Assembly (NCBI GenBank): GCA_043228905.1
Contig: JBHGNT010000021.1
Location: 11,470,001 to 11,534,000 of the forward strand
Reading direction: 5' to 3'
Origin: Azolla caroliniana
Lineage: Eukaryota; Polypodiophyta
DNA: 64,000 nucleotides
The notes under the pieces were generated by a model, which ran no database searches, was not told where the DNA came from, and saw only the letters and a list, made by a program, of their open reading frames with translations. Numbering within the stretch: position 1 is the stretch's first letter; each line of letters starts with the position of its first letter. A program made the translations under genes and the position numbers. Shown piece after piece: positions 45,518-54,193 of the stretch.

Positions 45518-46640
45518 TCATCTTGTTCGGTGGAGGCAACAAGGAGGCAGGAAGCTAGCACACCGGTTGTTCTTATGGAGGATAGAGTGGCATGAGAAAT
45601 CTACGATGATTTGAGGCATCGTAGCTATTGGAGGTAGTTGTGGTCTTGGTGGCTTACTCCACTTGCCTGCAATGGAAGCTTCACTCCTATTATTGACTAT
45701 GTCTTGCTTCAACTCGCAGTCAACATGAAGAGGGGTTGCGATGGATTTGCAGTTCGTCATTCCGAACTTGAAGAGCATACTCAACACATAATGTCCTTGG
45801 CTGATTAGTATGCCTTCGGGGGTGCGAATCACTTCGATCCCGAGGAGGTAATGAAGGTTCCCTAGATCCTTCATTTCGAATGATGCCACAAGCTGGGACT
45901 TAATGCGGCCAATTTCTTCTAGGTCGGTGCCGACGATGACTAAATCATCCACATATAGCAAAAATGCTTACCAGCCCATCTTGAACCTGTTAGATAAATG
46001 TTAAAGAGTTTGATTTCGACGGAGGAAACCCCATCCGACGCAACCTTTGGGTGATCTTTGCGTTTTGATGGGCTTGCTTCAGTTTGTAAAGGGACTTCTT
46101 CAGTCAGTAGACAACGGACGTGTTGAATCTGGGATGCAATTAAGGAGGCCGCACCATATACAATTGTTCCTCAAGCTGTTCTTGTAGGAACGCATTCTTG
46201 AAATCCATCTGGTGCAGATGTCATCCCTTTACCATGACTATCTCTAGCAAGAAACAGATAGTCGTCATCTTCGCGACCGACGCAAACGTCTCATCATAAT
46301 CGATGTTGTGTTGCTGCATGTAGCCCTTGGCCACCAGTCAGGCCTTGTATTAGTTGACGGAGCTGTCGACGTTGTAATTTACCTTGTACAGCCACTTGCA
46401 TTCGATCAGCTTTACACCTTTAGGGGCGTCAACCAGGTCCCATGTTTCATTTTCTTCTAATGCGCGCATCTGTTCCTTCGGCGGCATCCTAATCTACGTT
46501 TTTTGCTAGCTTTGCGTAGCTCTCTGGTACATGCGCTTCCGCCACCTTCGCCATATATGCATAGTGATGCGCCATATATTCATTGTACCCGTATCGAAAC
46601 ACAAGGTTCTTTTTGTGGGTGGATCGGCGCAACTTCTGGT
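45518..46640 (-). pseudogene. copia reverse transcriptase fragment
   Basis: 45518-45961 starts at the catalytic box 'MLYVDDLVIVGTDLEE' and runs through 'FEMKDLGNLHYLLGIEVIRT', then degenerates. Upstream on the minus strand, in changing frames: 'KWLYKVNYNVD', 'QQHNIDYDETFASVAKM' and 'HLHQMDFKNAFLQ' at 46170-46400. A linker follows at 46490-46620 ('RYGYNEYMAHHYAYMAKVAE'). Confidence 0.75.
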
Positions 46641-46814
46641 TAGCTCCCTTTTTTCTAAGCTCAAGAACCATTCGACATGGTTCATCATATGATTTGACGC
46701 TCCGAAAGCAATGTACCAATGCTCCTCCAGCTTTGTGGTACGTGCACCGACCCAATTTGCTTTATGATTCATTACGAGTGTGGGGCCCATTTCATAGAGG
46801 AAGGGCATGCACAT
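46641..46814 (-). pseudogene. copia protease fragment fused to the RT linker
   Basis: Translation reads 'WYIAFGASNHMMNHVEWFLS', the copia protease motif with D-S-G changed to A-F-G. It passes after a few residues into the RT linker. The whole integrase is therefore deleted between them. Confidence 0.65.
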
Positions 46815-47095
46815 TCGATTTACTCACCTCGAGTGCTTCATAGAGGAAGAAGACAAGATTATTGCACAAGTGCGCCGAGAGGGGAGGATGTTTATCCTTG
46901 AAACAAATGATGTAGGCACCGTCGCTGAATCGGATATTGACTTGTGGCACAAGTGGTTCAGCCACATCAACTTCTCGTGGCTTCGGGAAATGCAGACAAA
47001 GAACATCATTTTCAGCTTGCTAAAAATTAGTGACCGAAAGGTTCAAGTCTGCGAAGCCAGCCAATCTAGGGAAGGGAAGACACACACTGACTTCC
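46807..47095 (+). pseudogene. copia pre-integrase fragment in opposite orientation
   Basis: Translation reads 'CFIEEEDKIIAQVRREGRMF', 'DIDLWHKWFSHINFSWLREM' and 'QVCEASQSREGKTH', the GAG-pre-integrase region of copia. It lies head to head with the minus-strand protease fragment that ends at about 46800. Together they look like one element split by an inversion. Confidence 0.72.
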
Positions 47096-47145
47096 GCTCC
47101 CAAATGAAAGAAATTAGAGCTGAAACAAGTCTGCAGTGGAAGAAC

Positions 47146-47157
<12 letters not shown>

Positions 47158-47199
<42 letters not shown>
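47158..47199. repeat. (GA)n microsatellite preceded by (GT)n
   Basis: A 42-bp GA tract following AACTGTGTGTGTGTA. The same arrangement occurs at 63526-63570. Confidence 0.9.
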
Positions 47200-47200
<1 letters not shown>

Positions 47201-47770
47201 GCAAAGGTATTCATTTGGAGAGTTTTGATCAGAGAATTGCCTTTGGGATTAGCTTTAAAGCGTCGTGGACTAGCAACGGGTACCTGCTTCTTTTGCACAG
47301 TTCAGATAGAAGATAATACTCATCGATTTATACAATGTCCAATTGCTTGTCAAATTTGGAGTTACATTTCTCAAATTTGGCAAGTTTTATCACGGAGTTA
47401 TTTGACGCCTAGACAATGGGTGTTTGCACAATTTACACAGGCTGACCCAAAATCAGAGATGGAGATTGTTTTCCTATTTCTGAGATATTGGGGATTGCAT
47501 CAGAATTTGTATTTGATGGTAGACATGGAGTGAAAGCATATCTACGAAAGTTGAAGGGAGTACTAATGTGACAATTTTCTTTATTGGAACAAGTGGAAAT
47601 TCTTTCCTCGGTGGAGTGTTCGTCTTGCCTATTGGCAATTCAACATGTTCCACTACCCATGTAGGGTAGTGTAGTGTAGTGTAGTTAGTGTGTGACCATA
47701 CTCCATTGTCACATGTATTGTAAGTAGTGTTTTTCACACACATTTATTAATATAATTGTGTGTTTTCACC

Positions 47771-47780
<10 letters not shown>
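47200..47780 (+). pseudogene. 3' end of a LINE (zf-RVT domain)
   Basis: The frame 47225-47533 has 'RGLATGTCFFCTVQIEDNTH' and 'RFIQCPIACQIW', the cysteine/histidine zinc-binding motif found after the RT of plant LINEs. 'VFIWRVLIRELPLGLALKRR' upstream is the usual lead-in. Only the C-terminal portion is present, as with a 5'-truncated insertion. It ends before a GA-rich run at 47775. Confidence 0.72.
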
Positions 47781-47805
<25 letters not shown>

Positions 47806-47994
47806 AAGAAAGATATATTAACGTCTTCTAAGGACAAATTTGGCCCATGAGACAATTGGTTTACAACAAAAGAGTATTTATCCAGTCATCATAACTAAAA
47901 TAAAATTATGTAAAAAATAGAACTTAAACTAAAAGAGTTCTAGTAGTGTACAATACGTAGTATACTCGAAAGTGACTATACACTAAGCCTAATT

Positions 47995-48800
47995 TTATTT
48001 CCACCCAAGCCTCTCGAAAAGAAGTGGGGGGTCAAAGGGTCTTGATGTGGGTGTGACCCGTGGTTCCAATGTAGAGAATGCCCTAGCCATGGCTTCTAGG
48101 CGGTGTAGCTCACGTTCCCTTATTTTCAATATTGCTTCCACATCACGTCGAGTTGCTTTGAAACCCAGCACCCGAGGACGTTTGGTTCTTCTCTGGTTTT
48201 CTGCTTTATCAATGGAAAGGCTGAGTGGTGCAAGTGTGTCGGCATTCGTTGTCTCCCCTTGTTCCTGAAAAACTTCATTTGTTACATGTTCGTGATCATT
48301 AGCAACATTATTGTCAACATTTTGTAACTTATTCTCTTTGTGTTGTTTTAGCTCTAGAATGTATTTGCCTAATTTCTTTATATCTAGAGTATCTAATAGT
48401 TTGGGGAGGGTGGGAGACAACCAAGTATGTCTTGGTATTTTACCCTTATCTCGGCATAGGTTGGACACTTGCATGTAAAGTGATATTTTGGCCGCGTGAT
48501 AAAACCTAACTCAGAGAAGTGCATGAAGTGTTTCTTATAGTACAACATTTTAGATGGGAGTGGCTCTAGTGGGGTGATCCATTTACACCGAGTGTAAATT
48601 TTCCATATTTCTTGGCGTATTACTTAATTGCGGTCCTCATGAGAGATTAAAGTGTTATCACTCGTGTGGTTGTACCTAAGGGGAGGTAGGTTATTAATGT
48701 CTAGACCATTCACAAGAAGCCAACTCACTATCATGCCATACCATGAGCTAGTACAGTCGGACTCATACAATGATCGAGAGGCCTTAAAGGCTTGATGAGA
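47995..48800 (-). pseudogene. LINE C-terminal fragment (probably the same LINE as 53990-57177)
   Basis: Read on the minus strand: 'SSWYGMIVSWLLVNGLDINN', then a zinc-type 'HFTCKCPTYAEIRVKYQDIL', then after a frameshift 'LPKLLDTLDIKKLGKYILEL' (47995-48474 frame). A polar tail ends in 'FERLGWK'. This matches the layout of LINE C-termini. Its orientation and position, directly beyond the PLE, suggest it is the downstream part of the LINE interrupted at 53990. About 1 kb of RT would be missing between the parts. Confidence 0.55.
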
Positions 48801-48883
48801 TATTCTATCATGTGGTTGGCTATGTATCCTGTGAATGAAGAGGTGGTGGGGAGAAGGTTTGAGGGGAACGAGGGAAGAGAGAG

Positions 48884-49174
48884 AGGGTATAAAAAGGTAG
48901 TGAGAGGTATAGGGGAGGGGGAAGGGAGAGAAAGAGAGAGAGAGAGGGAGAGAGAGAGAGAGAGAAACGGAATGAGTAAAGATATAAAATAGTAGTAAGG
49001 GGAGAGAGAGAGAGAGAGAACTATGGATTTTAGTGAAACGTGTAGAAAAAGGTAGTGAGAGGTATAGGGGAGGGGGAAGGGAGAAGGGAGAAAAAAGGGG
49101 AGAGAGAACTATGGATTTTAGTGTAATGTGTATAAAAAGGTAGTGAGAGGTATAGGGGAGGGGGAAGGGAGAGA

Positions 49175-49225
<51 letters not shown>

Positions 49226-49400
49226 AATGAGTGAAGATATAAAATAGTAGTAAGGGAGGGAGAGAGAGAGAGAGAGAAATATAGATTTTAGTGAAATATA
49301 AGGGAAAGATAGGGGAGTATAGATAGGAGGGAAGGGGAAAAAGGAGATGTGTGTGACTAGTAAATAGTAGTAAGGGGGAAGGAGGGAGGAACGAGGAAGG
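48884..49400 (-). repeat. Tandem repeats in the PLE 3' region
   Basis: A purine-rich (plus strand) block in which AAAGGTAGTGAGAGGTATAG recurs at about 48894, 49049 and 49137, joined by GA microsatellites and 'ATAAAATAGTAGTAAGGG' segments. It lies between the RT stop and the LINE fragment, so it is the 3' UTR of the PLE or its boundary. Confidence 0.75.
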
Positions 49401-49428
49401 GGGATAGATGAAGGGTGAGAAAATATGT

Positions 49429-51348
49429 TTATGGGGGTTCTAAGATGTTTTTAGTTTTGACTAGAAAAGAGTGGAGGTTTTTGGATTTTGTCCAACAAAT
49501 AATGGGTTTAGGGATATGTTGTAGTTGGGGATCTAATTGTAGGCTAGAGTGTAGGCTATTGAGCATTTCTTTGATAATTAGTGTGGGGGTATGGCGAGTA
49601 TATCTAAGTTTAAAGATAGTGGGTGGGGTGGTTTTTTTAGTTTTTTCTTTGAAGAGGAGAGTGTGTCTAAGGGAGTAAGGGTGTTTTCTAAAGTTCTTTA
49701 GAATAAAATGCGTGGGATAACCTCGGGCCCTAAGTCTCGTAAAGAATTTCTTTTGCATATTTAAATAACCTAGGGATGTGCTTTCTCTAACCATATATCT
49801 TTTTAATTCATTCGAAACGAAACTATTTTTAACATGGAGAGGGTGATTGGAGGAATAAGGGATGTATTGATATGTATTAAGTGTTTTTTGAAAGCAATTA
49901 AAAGTGAATCTATTATTATCTAAGTTAATCCACAAGTCTAAAAAGGGTAGTTTCGTGTAAGAAGTATGTATGGTTAGTTTGATAGAGTTTTGAGTAGTGT
50001 TACTATAGAAGTTTAGGTATTCGAAAAGTTGGGGTTTAGTACCAGTCCAAACGCCAAAGGCATCATCAATATACCTAGTGAAATAGAAAAGGTGGGGTGA
50101 TGGATTGGAATTTTCTAGATATGAGAGGAAGAGACATGCGTAGACAACGGAAAAATTACTGCCCATGGCTGTTCCTTTTACCTGTTGATAAATTTTGTTG
50201 TTGAATTTTAGGAAGTGGTATTCTAAAGTGAGGGCGCTAAGGGTATAAATCAAATTAGTTTTTTGGTTCGAAAAGTGGGGGGAAATAATATTTTTTAGGG
50301 CTAAAAGTCCTAGTTTTGGTGGGATGCTAGGGTAGAGTGATTCAACATCAAAAGAAAAAATGAAGCTATTGGGTGGTGTTATAAGTTGTTCTAAGGTTTG
50401 GACAAGGGAATGGGAGTCCCTAAGATATTGTTTTTGACGTAGAAGTATAAGGAGGAGTTGGTGGTGAAGCCATTTAGACGTTTGTTCAAATAATGAACCA
50501 TTATATGAGCAAATTGGTCTATAGCTAACAGGGGTTTTATGTACTTTTGGTAGGAAGTACATATTAGGTACTGAGTAACCTTTAGGAGGTTTGTGTAGGA
50601 TAAATTGTATTTCTATGAGAGACAAGATATTAAGGTTACGGTTGACTATGTCATGTAGTCGACTTAAAAGTTCTTCTAATGGGAGACTATTAACTTTTTT
50701 ATATGTAGTGATGTCAGATAAATGTTCTAGGGCTTTATCTAGGTATGTTTTTTTATCAAGGACACCAACTCCGATGTTTTTGTCCGCTGGTAGGATGATT
50801 ATTTGTTTGTTTTTTCTAAGGCTGGTTAGTGCTATTTGGAGGTGTAGTGGTATTTTGGTATTAGGTAGTATATTATTATGGAGGTTTGTGGAGAGAGAGA
50901 TATTGTGTTTATGGAGTATAGACTCTAATGGTGGATACTTAGTAGGAGGGTTCCAATTCGGGTTGGGTAGTTTGAAGGGATTAGAGGGGGGAGAGTTGAA
51001 GTCTTTAAAGAAATGTTTAAGTCTCAAGGATCTACTAAGGTTTTGGTATTCTTGAAGAATGGATTGGTTAGTAGGTGGGGGGCAGGGGGGTATAAACTTA
51101 AGTCCTAGGTTTAAAAGTTTGATTTCTAATGTACTAAGGGCGTAATTTGAAAGATTATGAATTTTGCTTTTTAAGACGGGAGTCGTGTCTATGGTGGGAG
51201 TAAGTGGTTTCCAAAACTTGCTTTTTAAGAAGGGAGTCGTGTCTATGGTGGGAGTAAGTGGTTTCCAAAACTTGTATCTAAGCCTTTTAGTGCGTGATTT
51301 AGTGTAAGGGGAGAAGGGGAAATGAGAGTTTTTTCTACCTAGCCACAT
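49429..51348 (-). CDS. PLE reverse transcriptase (ORF2), no GIY-YIG endonuclease
   Basis: 639 codons from the first Met, uninterrupted. Diagnostic PLE motifs in order: 'ILPADKNIGVGVLD' (about residue 178), 'YFLPKVHKTPVSYRPICS' (about 262), 'FSFDVESLYPSIPP' (about 330), 'KGTAMGSNFS' (about 395) and the catalytic 'RYIDDAFG' (about 425). It ends in 'SKNLHSFLVKTKN', the usual end of PLE RT, just where a GIY-YIG endonuclease would follow in canonical Penelope. No such domain is present at either end. Residues 25-60 include an 18-aa tandem duplication (54 bp, 51167-51274). The frame is open upstream of Met to the end of ORF1, so translation may begin by frameshift rather than at 51348. Catalytic residues are intact. 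Confidence 0.88.
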   Translation of the reverse strand: MWLGRKNSHFPFSPYTKSRTKRLRYKFWKPLTPTIDTTPFLKSKFWKPLTPTIDTTPVLKSKIHNLSNYALSTLEIKLLNLGLKFIPPCPPPTNQSILQEYQNLSRSLRLKHFFKDFNSPPSNPFKLPNPNWNPPTKYPPLESILHKHNISLSTNLHNNILPNTKIPLHLQIALTSLRKNKQIIILPADKNIGVGVLDKKTYLDKALEHLSDITTYKKVNSLPLEELLSRLHDIVNRNLNILSLIEIQFILHKPPKGYSVPNMYFLPKVHKTPVSYRPICSYNGSLFEQTSKWLHHQLLLILLRQKQYLRDSHSLVQTLEQLITPPNSFIFSFDVESLYPSIPPKLGLLALKNIISPHFSNQKTNLIYTLSALTLEYHFLKFNNKIYQQVKGTAMGSNFSVVYACLFLSYLENSNPSPHLFYFTRYIDDAFGVWTGTKPQLFEYLNFYSNTTQNSIKLTIHTSYTKLPFLDLWINLDNNRFTFNCFQKTLNTYQYIPYSSNHPLHVKNSFVSNELKRYMVRESTSLGYLNMQKKFFTRLRARGYPTHFILKNFRKHPYSLRHTLLFKEKTKKTTPPTIFKLRYTRHTPTLIIKEMLNSLHSSLQLDPQLQHIPKPIICWTKSKNLHSFLVKTKNILEPP

Positions 51349-51405
51349 GTACGTATCACACGTTAAAGGGGGCCTATCTAGTATGTAAAAGAGACGTTTA
51401 CACGG

Positions 51406-51465
51406 GTGTAAGGCGTGCTTAAACCGTTTACTAATTCGTTTAGCACGCCTCCTTACACGTTTTTT
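51406..51465 (-). promoter_or_regulatory. Candidate -1 ribosomal frameshift signal (slippery heptamer plus hairpin)
   Basis: On the minus strand the last ORF1 codons are CCA AAA AAC GTG TAA. A AAA AAC (51459-51465) is a canonical slippery heptamer, correctly phased in the ORF1 frame. A -1 slip avoids the stop and enters a frame with no stop through to the ORF2 Met at 51348. Immediately downstream, arms at 51438-51458 and 51406-51424 pair as 7 bp, a 3-nt bulge, 7 bp, a 1-nt bulge and 4 bp, with a 13-nt loop. The bottom 7 bp may melt to give the usual spacer. Confidence 0.75.
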
Positions 51466-53981
51466 GGTTTAGACGTATAAGACGGAGTTTTAGTTATGGG
51501 GTGACGGGGGGGTTTGTAAGAGTTGTGTGGGTTTGATTTATTATGTGGGTAGGTGGTTGGGGCCGATAAGTTAAAATTAGGAAAAAGGGGAGGGGTGTTA
51601 TATGTAAATAGGGAGGGGTTCTTATTCAAATTATGTGAAAATAAGGGGGGGGTGGCATGTGTGGAATTATTAAGAATGGAGAGGGGGGCATGGGAGGAGT
51701 GTGTGAAAATATTAGGGGGTGTTGGGGCTATATTAGAGATTGGGGGAGGGGTAAGACCATAATTATATAAAGTTTTGGGGGGAAACTTAGGGTGAGGATC
51801 ATTACAAAAAGGGGGCATGGGGTTAAATGGGGGAATATTGGAAAGTAACGGGGGGGTATACAAAGAATTAGTAGAAAGTGTGGGGGGAGGGTTTTGAGAG
51901 TGAGTGGGGTATGGGTGCGGTGGCCATGAATAAGAAAAGGGAGTTGGGCTCTTGGTGTGGAAAAGGGATGGGTTGTGTTGTTGCCCCAACGTAGGAGGAG
52001 GGAAAGAAAATTGAGGGGGAAAGGAGGGATGAGAGGTCTCGAGGGGCTGAGTATACAGAGGAGGGCTGAGGAGCAGAGGAGGAAGGTGAGAATGGGGGAG
52101 ATGGACTCTATTGTAATCGAATGTATGACCAGAGGCCATACCCTCGTTGTAGACCGCCTGTGCATTAATCCTGTCGGACTGATGTTGGTTGTGTTGGGCC
52201 GACGAGAATCGAGGAGGTGCGGTCGTTGAGTGGAGGCTATGGATCAGAGATGGAGGTGCTCCGTGTGTGGCATGTGGCCAAGCATGCATATAGTGGTCGA
52301 TGTCTCTGTTGCCGCCGAAAAGTGATGATGGTGGTCGTTGATGGAGATCTTGTGGTGGATGATTATAACCGTTGATGTCTCTATTGCCGCCGTTAAGTGA
52401 TGATGGTGGTCGTTGATGGAGATCTTGTGATGGATGATTATAGCCGTTGATGTCTCTATTGCCACCGAAAAGTGATGATGGAGGTTGTTGATGGAGATCT
52501 TGCGGCGGATGATGCGAAGGACCTGTACGAAGGGAAGCATGAGTGGTAAAGTTGGAGTTCGGGTTATGGTGAGTGTAGGTCGAGTTTGTGCTCGGGCCTA
52601 CCAAAAGCTCGTTGGATCTATAGAAAAGTACTTTTGGATTTCGATGGTTGAGGTTGTGAGGATATGGGTTCATGCTAACTTCATTATTATTTATGTTGCA
52701 GATGAATTGAGGATGGTTGCGGTGCCTGGATGATCCGTGGTGAATTTGTGGTGGAGGAGGCTTCGGGTTTGTTATTTGAGGCCAAGGGTTAGGGTTAGTG
52801 TTAGTGTTAGTTTTTAGGTTGGGAATTGTTTTAGAGTTAGGGTTGGGATTAGGGTTGGGGTTTGTTCTCAAGTTAGGGTTAGGGTTAGGGTTGGGGTTTG
52901 TTCTCAAGTTAGGGTTAGGGTTATGGTTTGTTCTCAAGTTAGGGTTAGGGTTATGGTTTGTTCTCAAATTAGGCTTAGGGTTTGTTCTCAAGTTAGGGTT
53001 AGGGTTAGGGATTGTTCTCAAGTTAGGGTTTTTGTGCTGAGCTGTATACTGAAATTTGTTATATTGTACTTTCTCAAAACTATCGACAACTTTTTCAATA
53101 TCCTCTTCAATATCATTATCTGACTCCATATCTATGTCTATCTCTCTAACATGGTGCTTACTTGTGCTTTGAGTGTTGTCGTTTATTGATTGGGCTTTGT
53201 CTTTTCTTTGCATAGCAGCTGCCTTCAAGGCTTCCCTATAAGTGAATGAGAGAGCTATAGTATTACATTCTTTTAGAATATTAATTGCTAATTCTTCTTG
53301 GAAAATTTCAAGTTGTTTGCTAAATGAGTTTGGGCTTGATTCGGGTTCCTCTACTTCGTTAAAACAAACAGGGGCTTTTAGGAGATTAGCAATTTTGAGT
53401 ATATCCGAACGCACAGTTATAGGAAAGTCATCCACTGTTTTTGTGTAGTAATGGACAAGACTATCTAAATGCTTAACATATGTGGTAGTGAGATCTTTAC
53501 TATATTGTGTTGTGATGGAAGTAAACTCTAATTGTAGGCTTTTATTAATATCTTCCTGCTCAATAATTAGTCTAGGGGGATGGATTCTCAAGCTATGAGG
53601 GGCTATATTCTGAGAATTTAGGTTTGACATACGAGTGTATGTTTTTTTAGCTTTTTCTGCTTTTCGATAGAGGTTTTTAAACTCTGCGATTATCCGACAC
53701 TTGTAATCTTCAAAGTGTTGGGAAATTAGTGGTGATTCAGTGGAGATTACCTGGGTACTAGTAGTTTTTGGAGGGGTCGGAGTAGTTGAAACTATTGGAG
53801 CTCGTGGTCTTTTAGTTGGACGTTTGTTGGCGCTTCTAGGTTTCGTCGGAGTGGGTGTAGTGGAAGTAGCCGCCGCAAAAGTCATCATCTGTTGTGGAGG
53901 GAACTCAGCATTGTATGGTGATTCGATGTGAGTCGAAGTATCACTAGTATGGGTTCCAAACTCCGATGATAAGCCCTCCAT
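51453..53981 (-). CDS. PLE ORF1, 842-aa low-complexity protein
   Basis: An uninterrupted frame. Residues 1-75 are Ser/Thr/Pro rich. About 85-260 look helical and charged ('EDYKCRIIAEFKNLYRKAEK', 'FQEELAINILKEC'), a possible interaction region. An acidic stretch ('IDMESDNDIEEDIEKV') follows near 285-300. About 315-397 are repeats of P-N-P-N-L-R-T encoded by a TTAGGG-like minisatellite. About 487-562 contain three 25-aa repeats ('GGNRDINGYNHP...'). The C-terminal third is Pro/His/Asn/Ser rich and the end is basic. No homologue is recognised. In other endonuclease-deficient PLEs an ORF1 of unclear function precedes RT. The start is doubtful: the first codons may be LINE-derived. Confidence 0.72.
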   Translation of the reverse strand: MEGLSSEFGTHTSDTSTHIESPYNAEFPPQQMMTFAAATSTTPTPTKPRSANKRPTKRPRAPIVSTTPTPPKTTSTQVISTESPLISQHFEDYKCRIIAEFKNLYRKAEKAKKTYTRMSNLNSQNIAPHSLRIHPPRLIIEQEDINKSLQLEFTSITTQYSKDLTTTYVKHLDSLVHYYTKTVDDFPITVRSDILKIANLLKAPVCFNEVEEPESSPNSFSKQLEIFQEELAINILKECNTIALSFTYREALKAAAMQRKDKAQSINDNTQSTSKHHVREIDIDMESDNDIEEDIEKVVDSFEKVQYNKFQYTAQHKNPNLRTIPNPNPNLRTNPKPNLRTNHNPNPNLRTNHNPNPNLRTNPNPNPNPNLRTNPNPNPNPNSKTIPNLKTNTNTNPNPWPQITNPKPPPPQIHHGSSRHRNHPQFICNINNNEVSMNPYPHNLNHRNPKVLFYRSNELLVGPSTNSTYTHHNPNSNFTTHASLRTGPSHHPPQDLHQQPPSSLFGGNRDINGYNHPSQDLHQRPPSSLNGGNRDINGYNHPPQDLHQRPPSSLFGGNRDIDHYMHAWPHATHGAPPSLIHSLHSTTAPPRFSSAQHNQHQSDRINAQAVYNEGMASGHTFDYNRVHLPHSHLPPLLLSPPLYTQPLETSHPSFPPQFSFPPPTLGQQHNPSLFHTKSPTPFSYSWPPHPYPTHSQNPPPTLSTNSLYTPPLLSNIPPFNPMPPFCNDPHPKFPPKTLYNYGLTPPPISNIAPTPPNIFTHSSHAPLSILNNSTHATPPLFSHNLNKNPSLFTYNTPPLFPNFNLSAPTTYPHNKSNPHNSYKPPRHPITKTPSYTSKPKNV
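52295..52520 (-). repeat. Three 75-bp in-frame tandem repeats in ORF1
   Basis: TGTCTCT followed by TTGCCRCCG recurs at 52301, 52376 and 52451, exactly 75 bp apart. It encodes three 25-aa units with a shared 'GGNRDI' core. The copies are nearly identical, so the duplication is recent or kept uniform. Confidence 0.9.
52790..53035 (-). repeat. Telomere-like (TTAGGG)n minisatellite inside ORF1
   Basis: The plus strand is mostly GGGTTAGGGTTAGGG and variants, broken by spacers TTTGTTCTCAAG. The coding strand therefore carries CCCTAA repeats translated as P-N-P-N-L. The unit is the 6-bp TTAGGG type, not the common plant TTTAGGG. The whole 245 bp stay in frame. Confidence 0.9.
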
Positions 53982-53989
53982 AGGTCATG

Positions 53990-54193
53990 TTCGGATTCAG
54001 AGAGCAAAACTATGTCATCCGCATAGAGCAAGATATGAACTTGCGTATCCGCAAGGACCACTCTGGTGCCTCCCTCATGAGCAATAAAATATGTGATCTC
54101 ATCAATGTAGATCCCAAAAAGCGTCGGTGATAGGGGGCAACCTTGTTTTACACCAATAGTGCTAGTGAAACGATTAGGTAGGCCACATGGGCA
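53990..54193 (-). pseudogene. LINE RT palm fragment up to the PLE junction
   Basis: Translation gives 'TSTIGVKQGCPLSPTLFGIY' and the catalytic 'HILLYADDIVLLSESEHD', normal LINE RT. It is cut right after the catalytic box by the PLE. It is separated from the next part by a TGA at 54194, probably a decayed CGA. Confidence 0.8.

Larger units (their letters stand above)
48830..53985 (-). mobile_element. Endonuclease-deficient Penelope-like element (PLE) with linked ORF1 and RT
   Basis: Two large intact frames, ORF1 (51453-53981) and ORF2/RT (49429-51348), lie in the same sense with a candidate -1 frameshift signal between them. The RT is of Penelope type and ends without a GIY-YIG domain. Endonuclease-deficient PLEs are known from rotifers, fungi and lycophytes, and are associated there with telomeres. 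A pyrimidine-rich 3' region with tandem repeats follows RT. The element sits inside a LINE; exact ends and target duplication are not resolved. Confidence 0.82.

Noticed and set aside
52790-53035. A true interstitial telomere or chromosome end
   Set aside because: The repeats are imperfect, have regular non-telomeric spacers and stay in frame within a long ORF.
52798-53040. Plus-strand frame of Leu-Gly repeats
   Set aside because: Shadow of the minus-strand PLE ORF1 over the telomere-like repeat.
53998-54193. Continuation of the PLE ORF1 upstream
   Set aside because: The sequence is clearly LINE reverse transcriptase, with its YADD box.
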